The notes beneath the pieces were generated by a model. It ran no database searches. It worked only from the letters and a program-made list of their open reading frames with translations, and was not told the origin of the DNA. The position numbers and the translations under genes were made by a program. From Ralstonia sp. TCR112 (GTDB taxonomy: Bacteria > Pseudomonadota > Gammaproteobacteria > Burkholderiales > Burkholderiaceae), in the NCBI RefSeq assembly GCF_007997035.1, contig NZ_VOSS01000025.1, forward strand, positions 62,001 through 126,000: a stretch of DNA of 64,000 bases, in the 5' to 3' direction. Positions 17,297 through 25,115 of this stretch are shown piece after piece (positions within the stretch are counted from its first letter, which is position 1; each line of letters starts with the position of its first letter).

Positions 17297-18003
17297 ACCA
17301 AGCCGTCGCTTTCGTGCCCGATGCCGGCGAGCGTCGTGTCGTGCCGCTCGCGGGCATGCGCGGTGCCATCGCCCGCACCATGAGCGCTGCCTGGCAGGTG
17401 CCGCGCGTGGCGCAGTCGATCGAGGTGGATGCCACCCGGTTGGAAGCCGCCGTGCAGGCACTGCAGCAGCAGCTCGGGCCGCAGTGCAAGGTCACGCTGA
17501 CGGCCTTCGTGCTGCGTGCGGTGGCATTGACACTGCGCGAGCATCCACGCCTGAATGCCCGCGCGCTCGAGAAAGAAATCGAGTTGATGCCCGACGTCAA
17601 CATCGGCTTGGCCGTCAGCCTGGATGAAGGGCTGATGGTGCCGGTGCTGCGCAATGTCGACGCGCAGTCAGTGGCCGACATTGCCGCCGAAAGCCGCCGC
17701 CTGGCTGCAGGAGCCCGCGCTGGCACGTTGTCCGCCGGCAGCTATCAGCACGGCACCTTCACCGTGACCAACCTCGGCATGACGGGCATCGACAGCTTCA
17801 CGCCCATCATCAACGTGCCGCAGGTGGCCATCCTCGGTGTGACGCGTGTTGCCAAGCGGGCGGTGGTCAAGGGCGACAGCATCGTGGTCGCGCCAATGAT
17901 GGGCCTGCATCTGATCTTCGATCACCGCGCTGTGGACGGTTACCCGGCCGCACGCTTCCTGACCGATCTGAAGGTGCGGCTGGAAACCGTTGAAGGTCTG
18001 TGA
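17293..18003 (+). CDS. E2 catalytic core (2-oxoacid dehydrogenase acyltransferase) lacking lipoyl domain
   Basis: 236 residues, matching only the catalytic domain of dihydrolipoamide acyltransferases, which normally total 370-550. It starts with VVPLAGMRGAIARTMSAAW and carries the active-site block IFDHRAVDGYPAARFL (H-x-x-x-D-G). No lipoyl domain and no recognisable peripheral-subunit-binding domain is present. The lipoyl domain is encoded immediately upstream with a four-base overlap. Its stop TGA overlaps the ATG of the ligase-like gene. How E1 and E3 dock without a binding domain is not evident. Confidence 0.87.
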   Translation: MNQAVAFVPDAGERRVVPLAGMRGAIARTMSAAWQVPRVAQSIEVDATRLEAAVQALQQQLGPQCKVTLTAFVLRAVALTLREHPRLNARALEKEIELMPDVNIGLAVSLDEGLMVPVLRNVDAQSVADIAAESRRLAAGARAGTLSAGSYQHGTFTVTNLGMTGIDSFTPIINVPQVAILGVTRVAKRAVVKGDSIVVAPMMGLHLIFDHRAVDGYPAARFLTDLKVRLETVEGL

Positions 18004-18784
18004 TGCTGACCGCCGCCTTCCTCTCCGATGGAATTCATTGCGCAGACGAGCAGGACTGGAACCGCGCGCAGCTTGCGCAACCGGTCCTGCGGCCAGCGGT
18101 GCGGCTGTGGACGTATGCGGGCCCCGGTGTCGTGCTCGGTCGTGCGCAGGCGGCCTTGCATCCGGGCATGGCAGGCGGCGCCACGCCGGTGGTCGTGCGC
18201 GACGCTGGCGGCGGCGCGGTGCTGGCCGGGCCCTGGATGTTGTCGGCATCGATCGTGCTGCCCGCCGATCATCGCTCGTCGCGGGGACCGGCACGGTGTC
18301 GAGCTACCGGTGGCTGGGCGTGCTGCACGCAGGGCTGTTGCGAGACCTCGGCATTCCGGCCTATGCAGTGCCGCCGGAGGAAGTGCGGTTAGCATCGCCG
18401 GCCCCGTCGCTCAAGTGGGCCTGCTTCGGCTCGCTGTCGCCGTGGGAAGTGGTGGTCGGGCATCGCAAGATCGTCGGTCTCGCGCAGGTACGGCGCCGCA
18501 CGGGCGTGCTGCTGACGTGCGGCACGCTCGTCTCGCCGCCGGACTGGCCGCTGCTGTGCACGGCTTTGGGAGCGAATCCGGCGCAGGCGGAGCGCCTGCA
18601 AGCGTGTACGACGTCCTGTACCGAGCAGTTGGGCGCGCCGCTATTGGCCACCGTACTGGCCGAAGGACTGCACCACATGCTGGTCGATGTGCTTGGCGAG
18701 CACGATCTCACAAATGAACCCCGTCATTCCCACGGCGCGCCATATGCGTCGCAGGTGTCCCGGACCGCCGCGGCGGGACCATGA
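18003..18784 (+). pseudogene. Lipoate-protein ligase A-like protein, single frameshift
   Basis: The first part (18003 to about 18273) reads as an LplA/LipB-fold protein with VVVRDAGGGAVLAGPWMLSASIVLP, the family motif with R-x-x-G-G-G-A-V. Homology then continues one frame back, from SLVAGTGTVSSYRWLG to the stop at 18784, so one base appears missing near 18271-18276. Joined, the product is about 260 residues. It should attach lipoate or octanoate to the lipoyl protein two genes upstream. Whether the break is real or a sequence error is open; the downstream half is otherwise intact. The ATG overlaps the stop of the E2 core gene. Confidence 0.75.
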
Positions 18785-18858
18785 GCCGCCAGGCAACGTT
18801 GTGCATTTCAACAAGATAAGGCGCGCGCGGTGCACGCCCGATAACGGAGGCAACCAAC

Positions 18859-19431
18859 ATGAAACCCACGCCAACCGCTGGCCCTGCCATGCGCGTTTTG
18901 GACAAGCAACCCAAGGTGTCGCGACGCGGCTTTCTGCGCGGCAGCGGCCTGGCCGCCATCAGCGTCACGGTCGTGCCGTCGGCCATGGCGGTCACCAAGG
19001 ACGTCGTGGTCGAGCACAGCTTTCCCCTGCTGGGCACCGCCACCGGCAGGACGCTGGTGCGCATGGCGCGCGACATCTATCCGCACGACAAGTTGGCCGA
19101 CAAGTTCTACGTGGAGGCCGTGGCGCCCTATGACGCGGCGGCAGGCAAGGATTCGACAGTGAAGACGCTGCTGATCAACGGCGTGCACGACCTGGACCAA
19201 CGCGCCAGGCAGCGTTATGGCGTGCCGTACATCCAGGTGAAGACCGAGAACGAACGTGTGGCGCTGCTCAAGGACATCGAGTCCACGCCCTTCTTCAAGA
19301 AGGTCCAGGGCGATCTGGTTACCGGTCTCTACAACAACAAGAAGCTATGGCCCCTGTTCGGCTACGAGGGCTCGTCGTGGCAGAAGGGCGGCTATCTGCA
19401 CCGCGGCTTCGACGACATCGACTGGCTCTGA
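18859..19431 (+). CDS. Tat-exported small subunit of a GMC-type dehydrogenase (gluconate 2-DH subunit 3-like)
   Basis: 190 residues with a twin-arginine signal (SRRGFLRGSGLAAISVTVV, residues ~21-40), so the folded protein is exported to the periplasm. The rest resembles subunit 3 of membrane-bound FAD dehydrogenases: TLVRMARDIYPHDKLADKFYV near the start of the mature part and a C-terminal PLFGYEGSSWQKGGYLHRGF. In such enzymes the small subunit carries the signal and escorts the FAD subunit out. The next gene encodes a GMC flavoprotein without its own signal, which fits. SD CGGAGG precedes ATG 18859. Confidence 0.8.
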   Translation: MKPTPTAGPAMRVLDKQPKVSRRGFLRGSGLAAISVTVVPSAMAVTKDVVVEHSFPLLGTATGRTLVRMARDIYPHDKLADKFYVEAVAPYDAAAGKDSTVKTLLINGVHDLDQRARQRYGVPYIQVKTENERVALLKDIESTPFFKKVQGDLVTGLYNNKKLWPLFGYEGSSWQKGGYLHRGFDDIDWL

Positions 19432-19464
19432 GCGCCGGCGCATAAAAAAACGGAGACAACCATC

Positions 19465-21045
19465 ATGACGGATCAGGCAAAGTTTTCCCTCGACGACGAT
19501 AGCGTTGTCGTGATCGTCGGTTCGGGCGCGGGCGGCGGCACGCTCGCCAACGAGCTGGCGCAGCGCGGTGTCAAATGCGTGGTGCTGGAAGCCGGAAAGC
19601 ACTACACGCAGGCCGATTTCGAGAACGACGAATGGGCCATGTTCAACAAGATCTCGTGGCTCGACAAACGCATCTCGGCGGGCGGTTGGCACCACACCAA
19701 GACGTATCCAAACCTGCCTGCCTGGATCGTGAAGGGCGTGGGCGGGTCTACGGTGCACTGGTCCGGCGTGGCATTGCGCTTTCAGGAGCATGACTTCCAC
19801 ACCAAAACGACGTACGGCGCAATCCAGGGGGCCAATGTGCTGGATTGGCCGATCACGCTGTCCGAGCTTGAGCCGTATTACGAACTGGCCGAGAAGAAGA
19901 TGGGCGTGTGCGGCACCAAGGCCAGCGGCCTGCCGCCCATGCCGCCAAACAACCACTACAAGGTGATCGAAGCAGGCGCAAGAAAGGTGGGCTACAAGCA
20001 CATCGTCCGCCCCGCCGCGTCGAACTCCGAACCGTATGACGGCCGCCCCGGTTGCATGCAGATCGGCTTTTGCATGCAGGGCTGCAAGATCGGCGCGAAA
20101 TGGTCGACGCTCTACACCGAAGTGCCGCGTGCCCAGGCCACCGGCAATGTCGAACTGCGGCCCGAATCGATGGTGCTGCAGATCCAGCATGACAAGCAGG
20201 GCCGCGCCAATGGTGTGCTCTATGTCGACAACAAGGGCCGCAAGCAGCTGCAGAAGGCACGGGTGGTCTGTGTGGCGGGCAATTCCATCGAGTCGCCGCG
20301 TCTGTTGCTGAACTCCGCGTCGAGCATGTTCCCCAACGGGCTCGCCAATTCGTCGGGGCAGGTGGGCAAGAACTACATGAACCACGCCACGGCAGCGGCG
20401 GTGTCCATCCACAAGAAGCCGGTCTACATGTATCGCGGCTTCGACATTGCGGCGGTAGTGGCCGATGAGGTGCCGCTCAATACCAAGCGCGGGTTTGTCG
20501 GCGGCTATTACCTCGAAGGTCTGGCCATTCACCTGCCCTACACGGCCGCGTTCATGAAGCCGGGCGGCTGGGGGCGCGACTTCACCTCGGCCATGGAAAT
20601 GTACGACCACATGAGCTGCGTCTGGGTGTGCGGTGAAGACCTTGCGCGCGAGCAGAACAGCATCACGCTGCATCCCACCGAGAAAGACCGGTACGGTCTG
20701 CCGATTCCCATCGTCAGCAAGACCTATCACGAGAACGACGAAAAAATCACCGCGCACGGCCTGGTGCAGTGGCGCAAGGTGTCCGAGGCGGTGGGCGCGA
20801 CGCGGGTGATCGACATGCCTGCCTATCCGGCCAGCCACAACATGGGCACCAACCGCATGAGCGCGAAGGCCAGCGACGGCGTGGTCAACCGCTGGGGACA
20901 GGCACACGATGTGAAGAACCTGTTCATCTCCGACGGCAGCCAGTTCACGTCGAGTTCGGCGGCCAACCCCACGCTCACCATCGTGGCCCTGGCGATCCGG
21001 CAGGCTGAATACATTGCCGGGGCATTGAACCGCAGGGAGATCTGA
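19465..21045 (+). CDS. GMC-family FAD-dependent oxidoreductase
   Basis: 526 residues. The dinucleotide-binding motif VVVIVGSGAGGGTLANELA spans residues ~13-31. VGGSTVHWSGVALRF follows near 95, and the GMC C-terminal signature SHNMGTNRMS with FISDGSQFTSSSAANPTLT lies near 460-510. It resembles the large subunit of gluconate/sorbitol/2-keto-gluconate-type dehydrogenases that oxidise alcohols. It has no export signal; co-export with the Tat subunit just upstream is likely. The cytochrome c third subunit usual for this enzyme class is absent here, so the electron acceptor is unknown. Substrate might be an alcohol whose oxidation product feeds the E1/E2 complex (inference). Confidence 0.87.
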   Translation: MTDQAKFSLDDDSVVVIVGSGAGGGTLANELAQRGVKCVVLEAGKHYTQADFENDEWAMFNKISWLDKRISAGGWHHTKTYPNLPAWIVKGVGGSTVHWSGVALRFQEHDFHTKTTYGAIQGANVLDWPITLSELEPYYELAEKKMGVCGTKASGLPPMPPNNHYKVIEAGARKVGYKHIVRPAASNSEPYDGRPGCMQIGFCMQGCKIGAKWSTLYTEVPRAQATGNVELRPESMVLQIQHDKQGRANGVLYVDNKGRKQLQKARVVCVAGNSIESPRLLLNSASSMFPNGLANSSGQVGKNYMNHATAAAVSIHKKPVYMYRGFDIAAVVADEVPLNTKRGFVGGYYLEGLAIHLPYTAAFMKPGGWGRDFTSAMEMYDHMSCVWVCGEDLAREQNSITLHPTEKDRYGLPIPIVSKTYHENDEKITAHGLVQWRKVSEAVGATRVIDMPAYPASHNMGTNRMSAKASDGVVNRWGQAHDVKNLFISDGSQFTSSSAANPTLTIVALAIRQAEYIAGALNRREI

Positions 21046-21054
21046 GCCAGCGAG

Positions 21055-21095
21055 CCCGGTTGCCTGTGCAGCGTCGCTACGTTGCGGCAACCGGG
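21055..21095. other. Long hairpin after the GMC gene
   Basis: A perfect 10-bp outer stem CCCGGTTGCC (21055-21064) with GGCAACCGGG (21086-21095) encloses an inner stem GCAGCG (21068-21073) with CGTTGC (21080-21085). It lacks a T tract, so it may be a 3'-end stabiliser, a weak terminator or part of the regulator gene's control region. Confidence 0.6.
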
Positions 21096-21199
21096 TAAAT
21101 CGATTAGCGTAGAACCGCATCCGCCCTCGCTCCAAAGGCCGGCAAAGACCGGCGGCGCGGGCATCGCACCCTTCAAATGCGGCGGCTAAGGAGACAGTC

Positions 21200-23155
21200 G
21201 TGCAGCAAAAAGCACACCGCGCACATATCGAGCGGCTGCTCGCCTTCTCGCAGCAGCCGGGCGAGGCGCAAGGCGTCATCGAGCGCTCATGGCGGCGCTG
21301 CCTGGACGACTACGGTCGCGACCCCAGCCGACCCACACCCGCCTACATCGTCGAAGCACAGCGCCTGCGCGAACACAAGGACCAGATCGAGGACTTCCTG
21401 AGCGTCGCGCGTACCGGCATGGAGCAGCTCTATAAGCGCGTCTCCGGCCTCGACTACGTGCTGCTGCTGACCGACGCCTACGGCGTCACAGTGGACTTCA
21501 TCGGCAACGACAACCTCGACCGCGAACTGAAACGTTCTGGCCTGTACCTGGGCGCGGATTGGAGCGAGTCGCGCGCCGGAACCTGTGCGGTCGGCACCTG
21601 CATCGTCGAGCAGGCCCCGGTGACGTGTCATCAGACCGATCATTTCGACGCTTGCCACATCACGCTCACCTGCAACAGCGCGCCGCTGTTTGACCCGACT
21701 GGCAACTTCCTCGGCGTGCTCGATGTGTCTGCTCTGAGTGCGCCTGCCCCGCGTGAAGGGCAGCACCTCGCGCTGCAGATGACCACCATGTACGCGCAGA
21801 AGATCGAAGACGCGAACTTCCTGCGCTACTTCCGCGATCAGTGGATCCTGCGGTTGGGGTCAACGTGGTCGCTGGTGGATGTGGACAGCGAAATCATGGT
21901 CGCCTTCGACGCCGACGGCGTGATTCGCGGCATCAACAGCGGTGGCCGGCGCAAGCTGCGGCTCGAAAGCGATCCGCACGCCGATGTACGTGGCCACCTC
22001 TTGACCGAAGTGTTTCGCGAAAACATGAGCGAGCTGTGGCGCATCGCCCGCGCTGGCACCTCATCCGAGCGTACGGCGATTCGGATGTTCGATCACGGGC
22101 TGTATTACGCGACGGGGATTCCGCCGCGCGGCGCGCCGGGCAAGCCGTCTATGCCGTCTGCGGCGGCAGCTCAGCCGGTGTTGCCCAGCCCCGAGGCCAG
22201 TGCCGCCCTGGAGGCGCTCGGCGCCGACGACCCGCAGATGCAGCGGCTGATCCTGCAGGCCAAGCGTCTGGCCAACAAGCCGCTCAACATCCTGGTACAA
22301 GGCGAGACCGGCACCGGAAAGGAAGTCCTGGCCAAGGCGCTGCACACCGCGAGCGAGCGTCGCAGCAAAGCGTTCGTTGCGGTCAATTGCGCGGCCATTC
22401 CCGAGTCGCTCATTGAGAGCGAACTGTTCGGCTACACGCCGGGCACCTTCACCGGCGCCCGCAGCAAGGGCATGCGCGGCCTGATCGCCCAATCGGACGG
22501 CGGCACGCTGTTTCTCGACGAGATTGGCGACATGCCGCTGCATCTGCAGAGCCGGCTGTTGCGTGTGCTGTCCGAACGCGAAGTGATGCCGCTGGGTTCG
22601 GAAAAGCCGACGCCGGTTGACCTGCGCGTGATTGCCGCCTCCCACCGTGACCTGCGCCAGCTCATTGCCGAGCAGCGGTTCCGTGAGGATCTCTACTACC
22701 GGCTGTGCGGTGCAACGCTGCACCTTCCGACGCTGCGCGAGCGTTGCGACAAGGACTACCTGATCGCCCGCATCGTCGAAGAAGAAGCGCGCCAGCTCGA
22801 CATGCACGCGCAACTCGCGCCGGCTGCGCTGGCGGTGCTGCGCAGCTACCCGTGGCAGGGCAATGTCCGGCAGTTGCGCAACGTGCTGCGCTTTGCGCTG
22901 GCCATGAGCGACGACGGCCTGATCGATGTCGACGCGTTGCCGCCGGAGGTTCTTGAAAGCACGACGGACGCTACGGCTGCCGCAGCTTCAGTCGCGGCCG
23001 ATGCCGCACCGGACAACGAGCGGGAAATCCTGCTGGCTGCGTTGCGCCGGAACAAATGGCGCATCACCCACGTTGCGCACGAGCTTGGCATCGCGCGCGC
23101 GACGGTCTATCGCCAGATGGAACGGTTCGGGATTGTTTCGCCGAATCAGCAATAG
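21200..23155 (+). CDS. acoR: Sigma-54-dependent activator, AcoR type
   Basis: 651 residues from GTG 21200, preceded by AAGGAGA. The N-terminal sensory part has a GAF-like region (GLDYVLLLTDAYGVTVDFIG; AGTCAVGTCIVEQAPV; FDACHITLTCNSAPLFD) as in AcoR. The AAA+ domain has Walker A GETGTGKE near residue 368, then GTFTGA near 414 and GGTLFLDEIGDMP. The C-terminus is a Fis-type HTH (ITHVAHELGIARATVYRQMERF). The sigma-54 contact loop reads GTFTGA instead of the usual GAFTGA. It almost certainly drives the sigma-54 promoter at 14857; the ligand is not determined from sequence. Confidence 0.88.
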   Translation: MQQKAHRAHIERLLAFSQQPGEAQGVIERSWRRCLDDYGRDPSRPTPAYIVEAQRLREHKDQIEDFLSVARTGMEQLYKRVSGLDYVLLLTDAYGVTVDFIGNDNLDRELKRSGLYLGADWSESRAGTCAVGTCIVEQAPVTCHQTDHFDACHITLTCNSAPLFDPTGNFLGVLDVSALSAPAPREGQHLALQMTTMYAQKIEDANFLRYFRDQWILRLGSTWSLVDVDSEIMVAFDADGVIRGINSGGRRKLRLESDPHADVRGHLLTEVFRENMSELWRIARAGTSSERTAIRMFDHGLYYATGIPPRGAPGKPSMPSAAAAQPVLPSPEASAALEALGADDPQMQRLILQAKRLANKPLNILVQGETGTGKEVLAKALHTASERRSKAFVAVNCAAIPESLIESELFGYTPGTFTGARSKGMRGLIAQSDGGTLFLDEIGDMPLHLQSRLLRVLSEREVMPLGSEKPTPVDLRVIAASHRDLRQLIAEQRFREDLYYRLCGATLHLPTLRERCDKDYLIARIVEEEARQLDMHAQLAPAALAVLRSYPWQGNVRQLRNVLRFALAMSDDGLIDVDALPPEVLESTTDATAAAASVAADAAPDNEREILLAALRRNKWRITHVAHELGIARATVYRQMERFGIVSPNQQ

Positions 23156-23218
23156 GCTGAGCGCGAGGGGAGCCGAGGTGCCTTGCTTCCGGAAGGGAAG
23201 GGCGGACGCGCGGGGTCG

Positions 23219-24127
23219 TCACTGTCGCTCGTTATCGCGCCCGGCTTTTAGACGCTTGAGGAACCAACGGCCAGCTGGGCCAGGCGGTGTGTCCTTTCGG
23301 TAGACAGCAAACATGGCGATCGGAGGCGTGTACGGTTGGAACGCTTCAAGCTGCAACGGCACGAGCTTTCCCGAATCGAGGTCATCCTGAACCATCGCCA
23401 CCGGCATGTGCCCCCAGCCGAATCCAGCGCGCAGGAAGGCATGCTTGGCGCCGAGATCGGCCAGTCGCCATATATGCGGCGAGAAAACGCCGAAGGTCTT
23501 GCCTTCCGTGAGCGTCGTGCGATCGGTGAGCACCAGTTGCACATGCTCGTCGAGCTCAGCGGGACGAATGACCCCCGGCTTTGACGCCAACGGATGGGAC
23601 GGCGCCGCCACGGTGATCATCGGGACATCCAGCAGTTTCTCCGCATCCAGAAGCTGTGGCACTGAGGGCATCGATCCGCTGATGCCGAGCCGGCATGCGT
23701 TGGTCAGCACCGGCTGCATGACCGCGCCCAGCGCCTCGACGTACAGCCGCAGAGGCGTGTGTGGAAACGCGTCGCGGAATGCCCCAACGGCGTCCGTCAG
23801 CGATGCCATCGGATACATCACGTCGACGACCACGGACAACTCCGGCTCAAGGCCATCCGACATCGCGCGCGCCTTCGCTTTGAACCCGTCCATGCCGCTC
23901 ACCACGAGTCGCGCCTGCGCGAGCAAGGCCGTTCCCTCATCCGTCAGCCGTGGATAGCGCGCACTGCGGTCGAAGAGCTTGACGCCGATCTGGTTTTCCA
24001 GATTGGCCAAGGTATGGCTCACCACCGACTGTGCGCGTCGTAGTTTGCGACCTGCGGCGGAAAAGCTGCCCTCTTCGGAGGCCGCAATGAAGGTGCGGAG
24101 CTGATCCAGCGAGACGGCGTCGAGCAT
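23219..24127 (-). CDS. LysR-family transcriptional regulator
   Basis: 302 residues. The HTH is SLDQLRTFIAASEEGSFSAAGRKLRRAQSVVSHTLANLE, followed by a standard effector domain. It is divergent from doxX (102-base spacer) and so probably controls the doxX-NTF2-oxidoreductase run. A near-palindrome suited to a regulator dimer lies in the spacer at 24136-24160. The ligand is unknown. It is convergent with acoR across a 63-base gap, which marks the boundary between the two clusters. Confidence 0.88.
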   Translation of the reverse strand: MLDAVSLDQLRTFIAASEEGSFSAAGRKLRRAQSVVSHTLANLENQIGVKLFDRSARYPRLTDEGTALLAQARLVVSGMDGFKAKARAMSDGLEPELSVVVDVMYPMASLTDAVGAFRDAFPHTPLRLYVEALGAVMQPVLTNACRLGISGSMPSVPQLLDAEKLLDVPMITVAAPSHPLASKPGVIRPAELDEHVQLVLTDRTTLTEGKTFGVFSPHIWRLADLGAKHAFLRAGFGWGHMPVAMVQDDLDSGKLVPLQLEAFQPYTPPIAMFAVYRKDTPPGPAGRWFLKRLKAGRDNERQ

Positions 24128-24135
24128 GTATCTAT

Positions 24136-24160
24136 TTTGTAGATTGATTTCATCTAGAAA
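24136..24160. promoter_or_regulatory. Candidate operator between LysR gene and doxX
   Basis: Imperfect palindrome in an unusually AT-rich spacer: TTT-G-TAGAT (24136-24144), seven bases, ATCTA-G-AAA (24152-24160); eight of nine positions pair. It is just upstream of the LysR ATG, the expected place for autoregulation and divergent control. Confidence 0.5.
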
Positions 24161-24229
24161 TATAGGCTTCCTGGATACGTGTCAAGTCTCTACTCTTCGG
24201 TCATCCACTCTTTGAAAAGGACGATTGAC

Positions 24230-24661
24230 ATGAACCCGAACCTGAATGCCCAACTGAACGCCAACTCGGCCGTCCCGGCCGTAGGCCGCACGCTGATCGC
24301 TGCAATCTTCTTCATCAGCGGTATTGGCAAGTTGGCCGCGCCCGCTGCAACGATGGCCTATATCGCCTCGCTTGGCCTTCCCGCCCCAGCCCTGGGACTC
24401 ATTGGCGCGCTCGTGCTGGAGCTGGCGGGCGCCACGCTGCTGGTCGTCGGTTACAAGACGCGGCTGGTTGCGCTCCTGCTTGCGGTATACGCCGTCGTGA
24501 CGGCGCTGATCTTCCACCACGCGCTCGGCGACCAGAACCAGATGTTTCACTTCCTGAAGAATCTCGCCATGGCCGGGGGGCTCCTGCAGGTGGCCGCATT
24601 CGGGGCCGGCGCTTTCAGCATCGACAACCGCCGCGCAGCAGTCACGCGTGCGGCCGCCTGA
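24230..24661 (+). CDS. DoxX family membrane protein
   Basis: 143 residues from ATG 24230, preceded by AAAAGGA. There are four hydrophobic segments, and the family opening VGRTLIAAIFFISGIGKLAAP is clear. LVLELAGATLLVVGYKTRLVALLLA and MFHFLKNLAMAGGLLQVA complete the DoxX pattern. DoxX-type proteins are inner-membrane proteins linked to redox or thiol stress in several bacteria; exact role unknown. It is the first gene of a three-gene run with an NTF2-like protein and a quinone-oxidoreductase-like enzyme. Confidence 0.85.
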   Translation: MNPNLNAQLNANSAVPAVGRTLIAAIFFISGIGKLAAPAATMAYIASLGLPAPALGLIGALVLELAGATLLVVGYKTRLVALLLAVYAVVTALIFHHALGDQNQMFHFLKNLAMAGGLLQVAAFGAGAFSIDNRRAAVTRAAA

Positions 24662-24686
24662 GCCTCGCATTGCTGGAGACGACATC

Positions 24687-25115
24687 ATGAGCATTGCGAC
24701 AGCCCTTCTGCAGCAACACCTTGACTGGCTGGTGGACGACCCTCAGCAATGGCAGCAGTTGATTGCCGACAACATCGTGTGGGACCTGCCTTATGCGCCG
24801 AGCCTCGGCCATCCATTGAAGCTTGACGGGCGGGAATCCGTCCTGCGCCACGCGGGCTGGTTCGCGGGGGCGGTCGAGGACTTCCGCTTCTTCGATGCCA
24901 TCCTGACTGCCACGGATGACCCTGAGCATGCGATTGCACGTGTTCGCGGCGAAGGACGCATCGCTGCGACCGGCCGCGCGTACCGCCAGGAGTACGTCAT
25001 TTTCCTGACTGCCGAAGACGGCCGCATCGTGCATCTGCGCGAGTATTTCGATCCCGTCCAGGCCGCCCTTGCCCTCGATGCCCCAGTGGTGGGCGTCCCC
25101 TCCAGGAGCATCTGA
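24687..25115 (+). CDS. NTF2-like (SnoaL-type) protein
   Basis: 142 residues from ATG 24687. The pattern is that of the SnoaL/NTF2 cone fold: a helical start LLQQHLDWLVDDPQQWQQLI, VWDLPYAPSLGHP, then RGEGRIAATGRAYRQEYVIFLTAEDGRIVHLREYFDP. The last block is the most typical. Members act as isomerases, cyclases or binding proteins for small ligands; no catalytic residues can be singled out. Its stop overlaps the ATG of the next gene (TGATG), implying coupling. Confidence 0.8.
   Translation: MSIATALLQQHLDWLVDDPQQWQQLIADNIVWDLPYAPSLGHPLKLDGRESVLRHAGWFAGAVEDFRFFDAILTATDDPEHAIARVRGEGRIAATGRAYRQEYVIFLTAEDGRIVHLREYFDPVQAALALDAPVVGVPSRSI

Noticed and set aside
19345..21279. 644-residue antisense frame over the GMC oxidoreductase
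   Set aside because: No recognisable domain or initiation site; shadow of the GMC gene.
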